This document shows positions 57,531-64,000 of a DNA stretch of 64,000 nucleotides, in pieces (the stretch's first letter is position 1; every line of letters starts with the position of its first letter). This DNA comes from Sphingopyxis jiangsuensis (GTDB lineage: Bacteria; Pseudomonadota; Alphaproteobacteria; Sphingomonadales; Sphingomonadaceae), in NCBI RefSeq assembly GCF_016734905.1, contig NZ_JAERPO010000003.1, forward strand, positions 221,038 to 285,037, in the 5' to 3' direction. Below the pieces are notes generated by a model, which saw only the letters and a list, made by a program, of their open reading frames with translations, was not told the DNA's origin and did no database searches. Made by a program: the position numbers and the translations under genes.

Positions 57531-58115
57531 TCAATTGCCTCCGTCGGGGGTGACCCCTTGCCCGAACTCTATCTGGGTGCTCGCCGCCGCCGGAACAAGG
57601 GTTTCGGCGTCGGGGTTGCGCTGGTCGATCTGGAAATTGAGCACTGCGGCAAAGCAGAGCCACACCATGTAGGGGACGAGCAGCCACGCCGCCGCCTTGC
57701 GGATCGGCGCAAAGGCAAAGGCGGTCGCGACCGTCACCATCAGGATGAAGATGATGAGGTAAAGCGCGGTCGTCACCTGATGCTGGCCGAAGAACAGCGG
57801 CGACCAGGCGAAATTCGCGAACAACTGCACGGAAAAGAGGAGCAGCGCAAAGCCGCGCCCCATGGCGCCGCGCGCATGGAGCACCATCGCGAGCGCAAGG
57901 CCGAGACAAGCGTAGAGCACCGGCCACACGACCGCGAACACCCAACCCGGCGGCGTGATCGCGGGGAGGTCGAGCGCGGCGAACCAACGGTTGCTGTATC
58001 CGCTGTTCGACAAATAGCCCATCAGGCTGCCGATCAGCACGATCGCCGGAACGGTGACCATCGCCCAGCGCCAATAGGACATGCGCAGCTGTCCGGGGGT
58101 GGCAAGTTCGCTCAT
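57531..58115 (-). CDS. tspO: TspO/MBR family membrane protein
   Basis: A 194-residue, five-helix TspO protein. LDLPAITPPGWVFAVVWPVL and NFAWSPLFFGQHQ are the signature, and the WxPF-type and aromatic residues are in place. TspO binds porphyrins and tryptophan metabolites and acts as a sensor in other alphaproteobacteria. An N-terminal extension of about 20 residues and a C-terminal tail of about 30 flank the core. It is cotranscribed with ubiK. Confidence 0.92.
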   Translation of the reverse strand: MSELATPGQLRMSYWRWAMVTVPAIVLIGSLMGYLSNSGYSNRWFAALDLPAITPPGWVFAVVWPVLYACLGLALAMVLHARGAMGRGFALLLFSVQLFANFAWSPLFFGQHQVTTALYLIIFILMVTVATAFAFAPIRKAAAWLLVPYMVWLCFAAVLNFQIDQRNPDAETLVPAAASTQIEFGQGVTPDGGN

Positions 58116-58175
58116 TCTGGCTGGTCCCTTTCGCGATTCCGCTGGGTACAGGTGTCGCGACTCGCGGGGCCAGCG

Positions 58176-58916
58176 TCAAGCGCCTCGCTGCGTTGCAGCA
58201 ATCAGGAACTCGACATTGCCCTCGGGCCCGGTGATCGGGCTCTCGACCAGATCGGCGACATCCCAGCCTTCGCTGTCGAGCCAAGCGCGCACTTCGGAAC
58301 AGACGCGCTCATGCACGCTCGCATCGCGCACGACGCCCTTTTTGCCAACCTCGTGCCGTTCGGCCTCGAACTGCGGCTTGATCAGCGCAACGAGGCGCGC
58401 GCCCGGGCGGGCGAAGGACATCGGCACCGGCAATACCTTCGCCAGCGCGATAAAGCTTGCGTCGCAGACGATCAGATCGACCGGTTCGGGGATATGGTCT
58501 GCAGTCAGGATGCGCGCGCTCGTCTGTTCGTGGACGATTACGCGCACGTCCTGCCGCAGCTTCCACGCGAGCTGGTTGGTGCCCGAATCGACGGCATAGA
58601 CGCGCGCAGCGCCGCGCGTCAGCAGCACGTCGGTGAAGCCGCCGGTCGACGAGCCGACATCGATCGCGACCGCGCCGGCCACGTCCCAGCCGAGATGCGC
58701 GAGCGCATGGTCGAGCTTGATCCCGCCACGCGACACCCAGGGGTGGTCGCGGCCCTTCACGCTGACCTCGGCGTCGTGGGCGAGCTGTTGCCCTGCCTTG
58801 TCGATCTTGCGGTCGCCGACAAAGGCGAGTCCGGCGAGGATCAGCGCCTGCGCGCGCGTCCGGCTTTCCGCGAGGCCGCGGTCGACGAGCAGCTGATCGG
58901 CGCGCTGTTTTGCCAT
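58176..58916 (-). CDS. tlyA: TlyA family rRNA 2'-O-methyltransferase
   Basis: A 246-residue protein: N-terminal S4 RNA-binding domain (RADQLLVDRGLAESRTRAQA) and a FtsJ-like methyltransferase domain (VDVGSSTGGFTD is read here as IDVGSSTGGFTDVLLTRGA; ALIKPQFEAERHEVGKKG holds the catalytic Lys). It should 2'-O-methylate cytidines in rRNA; some members are called hemolysins. ATG 58916 is preferred over GTG 58919 by Shine-Dalgarno spacing (GGGAAGG). It follows dsbD by 13 bases on the same strand. Confidence 0.93.
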   Translation of the reverse strand: MAKQRADQLLVDRGLAESRTRAQALILAGLAFVGDRKIDKAGQQLAHDAEVSVKGRDHPWVSRGGIKLDHALAHLGWDVAGAVAIDVGSSTGGFTDVLLTRGAARVYAVDSGTNQLAWKLRQDVRVIVHEQTSARILTADHIPEPVDLIVCDASFIALAKVLPVPMSFARPGARLVALIKPQFEAERHEVGKKGVVRDASVHERVCSEVRAWLDSEGWDVADLVESPITGPEGNVEFLIAATQRGA

Positions 58917-58929
58917 CACGCCTTCCCCG

Positions 58930-61005
58930 TCATTGCGAGCCAGCCTTGTCCACCAGCATCCCCGGCGTCAAAATCTGCGGCAGGATTTCGGGTTCGGCCG
59001 CACCGGGCGCATACCAGAGATAGAGCGGCACGCTGTTGCGGCCATGTTCGGCGAGGGCGCGCGTGATTGCAGGATCGCCGTTCGTCCAGTCGCCAACCAG
59101 CGTGACGACGCCGGCCTTGTCGAATGCTTTCTGAACCGCCTCACGGTTGATCGCGCCGGCTTCGTTCGCCTTGCACGACAGGCACCAGTCGGCGGTGAAA
59201 TAGACGAACACCGGCTTTCCGGTCGCGCGTGCCTTGGCGAGTGCGTCGGGCGAGTAGGTCGACCCCGTTCCGGCAACCGACCGGCTGCCGGACGCAAGCT
59301 CCGCCGCCGCCGCGCCAAAACTTGCGGCGAACAGGAGTGCGGACAAGGCGAGCAGCCAGCCGCGCCGGTCGCCGCGCTGCATCGATCCCCAATGCCACAA
59401 GAGCGCGATTGCCATCGCAAGCGCGATCAGCGGATAGGCGAGCGCGTCGGCGCTGCCGAGCTGGCGCCAGAGGAGCCAGCCGAGCGCGAGCGCGGTCAGA
59501 CCCATCGGCAGCGCCATCCATTTGCGAAAGCGCGCCATCCACGGGCCGGGCTTGGGAAGGCGCTGGCGCAGCGCGGGGACGAAACCGACCGCGAGGAAGG
59601 GGAGGGCAAGTCCGAGACCGAGCCCGCCGAAGATCGGCAGCGCCGCCCATGCGGGCAGCACGAGCGTCGCGCCGAGCGCCGCGCCGAGCAGCGGCCCGCT
59701 GCACGGCGTCGCGACGAAGGCTGCGAGCGCGCCGGTCCAGAAGCCGCCCGCTGCGCCGCCCTTTTCGGCCAACGCTTGCCCGCCTCCGAAAGACGGCAGC
59801 TCATAGGTGCCAAGCAGATTGAGCGTGATCGCTACCGTCAGCAGCAACAATACCAGCACGCTCAACGGATGCTGGAGCTGGAACGCCCAGCCAACTTGCT
59901 CGCCCGCTGCGCGCAGACCAAGGAGTGCGCCGCCGAGAAGCAGCGCGGTCGCCACTGCGCCGGCGGCATAGGCCAGCCCTTCGACCTTCGCCGCGCGTGC
60001 ATCGCCCCCGGAGCGCGCGAGGCTCAGCGCCTTGAGGCTCAATATCGGGAAGACGCAGGGCATCAGGTTGAGGATCAGCCCGCCGACGAGCGCCCCGCCG
60101 AGCGCGGCGAAGAACGTGGCGATGTCAAACGTCTTGTCGCGTCCGCCTGTCGTGGCGATGGCCTTGCCGGCCGCCGGCACCGCGCCCGGCTGGAAGCGCA
60201 CCGAAAGCCCGCGACCTTCGCCGAGCCGGAGCAATCCTGCGATTTCGCCTTCGGCGCCGCCCTTCGCCCGCGTTTCGACGACGATCATGTCGCCGCTGCG
60301 GCTGAAGGTCTGCGGCGCCGGATAATCGATGACATCCTGTGTTTCGGCGAACAGATAGGGCGCATCGATTGCCACGCTTTCGGGCAGCGGGATGGCAAAG
60401 CGCACGCGCTCGCCGCGCCGCTCCCATCTGCCCGGGCGGTCGAGCGGCTGCGGAAGCGCGGCGCGCCATGTGTCGAAGCGCGCGCGATCGGCGGCACTGA
60501 CGGCTCCGTCGCCCGCGACGAGCTTTACCGAGATCACCGCCTTTTCGGGAACGCACACCTTGTCGGTGCAGGCGAGCCAGTTGGCAACGCCCGACAGCGT
60601 CAGGTCGCTCCCCCGCGCGACGCGCGGATCGACGCGCACATCGGCGAGCAGCGCATAGGGATGCTCATAGACATGGTTCATCATGCCGAACAGGATCAGC
60701 GGCTCGGGCACCGGATAGCGGAAGGGCGTCACGCTCACGCCTTCGGGCGCATTCCATTCGACCGACAGGCCGAACCCCGCGTCGCCGCCATTGACCCAAT
60801 AGCCATGCCAGCCCTCGTCGGGCGTCATCGTCAAGGCGATGCTCGTGCTTTCGCCGGGGGCGGGGGCCGCTGATTCGGCGACGAGTTTCGGCGCGATATG
60901 CGTCGATTGCGCGTGCGCGGAGGCAAGCGCGAGCTGCCCCATCGCGACCATCGCCAGCGCCAGCCGCCAAAGGCCTGTCACGATCCCGTTATTCCGCAAT
61001 TCCAT
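58930..61005 (-). CDS. dsbD: DsbD-type thiol:disulfide reductant transporter
   Basis: A 691-residue protein of three modules: a periplasmic N-terminal domain with the disulfide pair in CTDKVCVPEK; eight hydrophobic helices with catalytic cysteines in LMPCVFPILS and ATPCSGPLLG; and a C-terminal thioredoxin domain with ADWCLSCKANE. It moves electrons from cytoplasmic thioredoxin to periplasmic partners. The N-terminal domain resembles the ScsB/DsbD-like branch with two propeller-free beta domains. ATG 61005 begins the signal peptide; the Shine-Dalgarno is weak. Confidence 0.93.
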   Translation of the reverse strand: MELRNNGIVTGLWRLALAMVAMGQLALASAHAQSTHIAPKLVAESAAPAPGESTSIALTMTPDEGWHGYWVNGGDAGFGLSVEWNAPEGVSVTPFRYPVPEPLILFGMMNHVYEHPYALLADVRVDPRVARGSDLTLSGVANWLACTDKVCVPEKAVISVKLVAGDGAVSAADRARFDTWRAALPQPLDRPGRWERRGERVRFAIPLPESVAIDAPYLFAETQDVIDYPAPQTFSRSGDMIVVETRAKGGAEGEIAGLLRLGEGRGLSVRFQPGAVPAAGKAIATTGGRDKTFDIATFFAALGGALVGGLILNLMPCVFPILSLKALSLARSGGDARAAKVEGLAYAAGAVATALLLGGALLGLRAAGEQVGWAFQLQHPLSVLVLLLLTVAITLNLLGTYELPSFGGGQALAEKGGAAGGFWTGALAAFVATPCSGPLLGAALGATLVLPAWAALPIFGGLGLGLALPFLAVGFVPALRQRLPKPGPWMARFRKWMALPMGLTALALGWLLWRQLGSADALAYPLIALAMAIALLWHWGSMQRGDRRGWLLALSALLFAASFGAAAAELASGSRSVAGTGSTYSPDALAKARATGKPVFVYFTADWCLSCKANEAGAINREAVQKAFDKAGVVTLVGDWTNGDPAITRALAEHGRNSVPLYLWYAPGAAEPEILPQILTPGMLVDKAGSQ

Positions 61006-61105
61006 TGTTCGCCCGCAGCCGTTGGAGTCTGAAGGCTTGCCATATAGGCGGCTTTCGTCGAGAGGACAGCCCGCGCCGACGCCGCCGAACCGGAGAATTG
61101 CCGCC

Positions 61106-62785
61106 ATGTCGATCAAACGCCTGACCACCGCGCTTGCAACCGCTCTTTGCCTGACCGCGGCAAGCGCGGGTCTCGCGCAGGACTCGCGTCCCGCCTCCAC
61201 GGCATCTGCGCCCGCTGCCACAGCGCCCAAATTGCTTGTGGTGATCGCGGTGGACCAGTTATCGGCAGATCTGTTTTCCGAATATCGCAGCCATTTCACC
61301 GGCGGCTTCGCGCGGCTCGCGTCGGGGGTCGTCTTCCCGTCGGGCTATCAGGCACATGGCGCGACCGAAACTTGCCCGGGCCATTCGACGATCCTCACCG
61401 GCAACCATCCCGCGCGTACCGGGATCGTCGCGAACAATTATTTCGACCTTGCGGTCGGGCGCGAGGACAAGCGCGTCTATTGCGCCGAGGACGAGCGCGT
61501 CGAGGGCACCGCGTCGGGCAGCGGCAAATATGCGCCGTCGGTCGAGCATCTGCTCGTTCCGACGCTCGGCGATCTCATGAAGGCGCGCGACCCGGCGGCG
61601 CAGGTCGTGTCGATCGCGGGCAAGGACCGCGCGGCGATCATGATGGGGGGGCGCCGCGCCGACGAACTGATGTGGCTCGCACCGACCGGGCTGACGAGTT
61701 ATCGCGGCACGGCCTTGTCGCCCACCGCCACCCAGGCCGGCGCGGCGATCGCCGCCGCCATCGCCCAGCCGCGCCCCGCGATGACACTGCCGCGCGATTG
61801 TGCGGCGCGCGATATTGCGATTGCCACCGACGCAAAGGGCGGCAGCGTCGGAACGGGGCGCCTCGCGCGCGACGGCGGCGACTTCCGCCGCTTCATGGCG
61901 TCGCCCGAAGCCGACGGGGCGGTGCTTGCGACCGGTGCAGCGATCCGCGCGGCGCGCAAGATGGGCGAGGGCGCAGGGACCGACCTGTTGATCCTCGGCC
62001 TGTCGGCGACCGATTATGTCGGCCACGGCGCGGGGACCGAAGGCAGCGAAATGTGCCTCCAGATGCTCGCGCTCGACCGCGAACTCGGCGATTTCTTTGC
62101 GCGGCTCGACGCGACCGGGATCGACTATGCCGCCGTGCTGACCGCCGATCATGGCGGGCATGACCTGCCCGAACGCAACCGCCAGAATGGCTGGCCGGAG
62201 GCGCAGCGCGTCGACCCCGCCCTTTATCCCGCGGCGCTCGGCAAGGCGGTTGCGGAAAAGCTCAGCCTGCCGCAGCCGTTGCTCTATGGCGACGGCCCTT
62301 TTGGCGATCTTTATCTCTCGAAGGCACTCACACCGACGCAGCGCAAGGCGGCGATGGCCGAAGTCCTCGCCCGGCTGCGCGCGCATCCGCAGGTCGAGGT
62401 CGCGCTGACGGCAGAGGAGTTGGCGGCGCATCCGATGCCGACACGCGCCGTCGACCTCTGGTCGGTCAAGGACCGCATTCGCGCATCCTTCTATGCCCCA
62501 CGCTCGGGCGACATCATTCTGGCGCTGAAGCCGCGCGTCACCCCGATTGCCGAACCGGGCGCCGGATATGTCGCGACGCATGGCTCGGTGTGGGACTATG
62601 ACCGCCGGGTGCCGATCCTGTTCTGGCGCAAGGGGCTCGCCGGATTCGAGCAGTCCAACGCCGTGATGACCGTCGACATTTTGCCGACGCTTGCGGCGCT
62701 GGCGGGGCTCGAACTCGACCGCAGCAAAATCGACGGCCGCTGCCTCGACCTGATTTCGGGACCCGCAAGCAGTTGCCGACCATGA
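61106..62785 (+). CDS. Alkaline phosphatase, PhoK/PafA-like
   Basis: A 559-residue exported phosphatase with a signal peptide (ending near GLAQDSRP). The nucleophile is Thr89 in GATETCPGHSTILTG; metal ligands are visible in VVIAVDQLSADL, SATDYVGHGAG, TADHGGHD and VATHGSVWDYD. This is the Thr-type (PhoK/PafA/NPP-like) alkaline phosphatase seen in Sphingomonas, not the Ser-type PhoA. It would release phosphate from organic esters in the periplasm. ATG 61106 gives the expected size. It is divergent from dsbD. Confidence 0.93.
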   Translation: MSIKRLTTALATALCLTAASAGLAQDSRPASTASAPAATAPKLLVVIAVDQLSADLFSEYRSHFTGGFARLASGVVFPSGYQAHGATETCPGHSTILTGNHPARTGIVANNYFDLAVGREDKRVYCAEDERVEGTASGSGKYAPSVEHLLVPTLGDLMKARDPAAQVVSIAGKDRAAIMMGGRRADELMWLAPTGLTSYRGTALSPTATQAGAAIAAAIAQPRPAMTLPRDCAARDIAIATDAKGGSVGTGRLARDGGDFRRFMASPEADGAVLATGAAIRAARKMGEGAGTDLLILGLSATDYVGHGAGTEGSEMCLQMLALDRELGDFFARLDATGIDYAAVLTADHGGHDLPERNRQNGWPEAQRVDPALYPAALGKAVAEKLSLPQPLLYGDGPFGDLYLSKALTPTQRKAAMAEVLARLRAHPQVEVALTAEELAAHPMPTRAVDLWSVKDRIRASFYAPRSGDIILALKPRVTPIAEPGAGYVATHGSVWDYDRRVPILFWRKGLAGFEQSNAVMTVDILPTLAALAGLELDRSKIDGRCLDLISGPASSCRP

Positions 62786-62798
62786 CGAAGACCGAAAG

Positions 62799-63629
62799 AT
62801 GACCAAGGATTTGACGACTTTCAACGGCCGCCTGCTGCTCGTCGGCTGCGGCAATATGGCGGGCGCAATGCTCGATCGCTGGCTCGCGGCGGGGCTGGAC
62901 CCGGCACAGGTGGCGGTGGTCGACCCGGCGGCGGCGAAACGCCCCGGCGTGGTGATACACGCGTCGCTTGCCGAGTGGCGCGGCGCGGGCGGATCGGCCG
63001 ACTGGATCATGCTCGGCATGAAACCGCAGCAACTCGGCGAAGTGGCGGGCGAACTCGCACCGCTCGCGATCGGCGACGTGCATCTGCTTTCGATCCTCGC
63101 GGGCGTGTCTCTCTCCGACCTGGCCGAGCGCTTCCCCGATGCCAAAGCGCTGGTCCGCATTCTCCCGAACCTCGCGGCGCGCATCGGCGCGGGCGTGTCG
63201 GCGGTTGCGAGCAGCGGCGATGCCGACATGGACGCGGTGGCGGCGCTGCTCGACCCGCTCGGCCGCACGGTCGCGCTTCCCGACGATTCGACGATGGACC
63301 TCGTCACCGCCTTCACCGGCAGCGGCCCGGCGTTTGTCTTCCGTTTGATCGAAGCCTATGCCGCTGCGGGCGAGCGGCTCGGGCTGTCGTCCGACGATTC
63401 CTTGGCGCTCGCGACCGCGACCTTCGGTGGCGCGGCGGCGCTGCTCGCCGAAAGTGACGAACGCCCGGGAACGCTCATCGCTCAGGTCGCGAGCAAGGGC
63501 GGCACGACGCAGGCGGGGCTAGACGTGCTGGATAATGACGGGCAGCTTGCGGCGCTTCTCACCAATGTGCTGCGCGCGGCGCGCGATCGCGGGCGCGAAC
63601 TGGCCGACATCGCACGCGGCGACGGTTGA
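62799..63629 (+). CDS. proC: Pyrroline-5-carboxylate reductase
   Basis: A 276-residue ProC, last step of proline synthesis. LLLVGCGNMAGAMLDRWL is the NAD(P) Rossmann motif, and FTGSGPAFVFRLIEAY with PGTLIAQVASKGGTTQAGLD is the family C-terminal signature. ATG 62799 follows GAAAG and lies 13 bases after the phosphatase stop, so a common transcript is possible. It converges with the MarR gene with a 3-base gap. Confidence 0.95.
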   Translation: MTKDLTTFNGRLLLVGCGNMAGAMLDRWLAAGLDPAQVAVVDPAAAKRPGVVIHASLAEWRGAGGSADWIMLGMKPQQLGEVAGELAPLAIGDVHLLSILAGVSLSDLAERFPDAKALVRILPNLAARIGAGVSAVASSGDADMDAVAALLDPLGRTVALPDDSTMDLVTAFTGSGPAFVFRLIEAYAAAGERLGLSSDDSLALATATFGGAAALLAESDERPGTLIAQVASKGGTTQAGLDVLDNDGQLAALLTNVLRAARDRGRELADIARGDG

Positions 63630-63632
63630 ATT

Positions 63633-64000
63633 TCAGCGCGGGGGTTCGCCCAGCCGCGCAACGCGGCCGCGTTCGCGCGGCGGCAGCAAGGCTTCGCTCA
63701 CCTGCCAGAATCCCGTGACCGCCGCCTGCCCGGCGTGCGTATAGGCGCGGCTCATCGCGTCGCGCAGCAGCCCGAACACCGACGCCTCGAGCGCGCGGCC
63801 CGCGTCGGTAAGGCGCAGTTCCTTCTGGCGCCGGTCGCGGTTGCCGGGGCGCGTCGCAACGAGTTCTCGCGCCTCCAACTCCTTGATGACGCGGCCGAGC
63901 GACTGCTTGGTGATGCCCAGCAACAGGAGCAGATCGGAAATCGTCAACCCCGGGCGGCGCGCGATGAAGTAGAGCGCACGGTAATGCGCGCGGCCAATCC
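63633..64000 (-). CDS. MarR family transcriptional regulator, C-terminal part
   Basis: The gene runs off the right end; about 122 C-terminal residues are visible. HYRALYFIARRPGLTISDL and GITKQSLGRVIKELEARELV form the winged helix (recognition helix KQSLGRVIKELE), followed by the wing (RDRRQKELRLTD) and a dimerisation helix. MarR proteins usually repress neighbouring drug, stress or aromatic genes; the target would be beyond this window. Confidence 0.85.
   Translation of the reverse strand, partial: IGRAHYRALYFIARRPGLTISDLLLLLGITKQSLGRVIKELEARELVATRPGNRDRRQKELRLTDAGRALEASVFGLLRDAMSRAYTHAGQAAVTGFWQVSEALLPPRERGRVARLGEPPR

Noticed and set aside
61020..61050. TTGGAG / TATAGG as a promoter for the alkaline phosphatase
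   Set aside because: The 15-base spacing is poor, and no PHO-box tandem repeat is visible; not strong enough to list.

Overview
This window is a GC-rich (about 65% by eye), densely packed bacterial chromosome segment. It most resembles Sphingomonadaceae, with Sphingopyxis a good candidate genus. The marker genes are a serine palmitoyltransferase with its own acyl carrier protein (spt-acp), the alphaproteobacterial general stress response pair phyR/nepR, a split MetH behind an ArsR-methyltransferase regulator, a TspO gene, a PhoK-like alkaline phosphatase, two TonB-dependent receptors, and several families of intergenic palindromic repeats typical of sphingomonads. I saw no rRNA, tRNA, CRISPR array, prophage or insertion sequence. 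No stretch longer than 300 bases lacks a gene.

Layout. 1-11.2 kb is housekeeping: the tail of a TusA-like gene, an HPt protein, DUF418, a nitroreductase, a Coq4-like protein, DUF72, purL, two small envelope genes, the xseB-ispA-coaD operon, an exported cyclophilin and queA. 11.2-19.6 kb is an uptake and sensing island between queA and tgt: a siderophore-type TonB receptor, then a minus-strand ECF sigma / FecR / STN-TonB receptor / exported M14 carboxypeptidase set. 19.9-22.7 kb is stress response: a hemerythrin gene with a near-perfect EcfG-type promoter, tgt, nepR (too small for ordinary ORF calling) and phyR. 22.8-33.9 kb carries glnE-bcp-DUF455, an M23 peptidase, an IscA-type protein, xthA, a DUF1501/DUF1800 pair, a GNAT-like protein and a desaturase.

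34.1-43.3 kb is the most interesting region. lptG-lptF lie head-to-head with a DUF2141 / lipid-kinase / Tam41-like nucleotidyltransferase operon. After a hybrid histidine kinase come spt and acp, then a Pycsar-effector-like membrane protein. Together this looks like an outer-membrane sphingolipid neighbourhood (backbone synthesis, headgroup modification, perhaps export); the functional link is inference. 43.4-49.4 kb holds a MATE exporter, an HNH endonuclease, groESL with CIRCE and an RpoH-type promoter, a glutaminyl cyclase and three small lipoproteins. 49.6-55.4 kb is a methionine-cycle operon (ArsR-methyltransferase, metF, metH1, metH2), apparently led by a leaderless GTG gene and carrying a repeat hairpin that contains the metH2 Shine-Dalgarno. 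55.5-64.0 kb holds a beta-helix protein, YbjN, ubiK, tspO, tlyA, dsbD, the alkaline phosphatase, proC and the end of a MarR gene.

Start codons were chosen from Shine-Dalgarno spacing, overlaps and family N-termini; GTG and TTG starts are stated where used. All family assignments come from reading motifs, without database searches.
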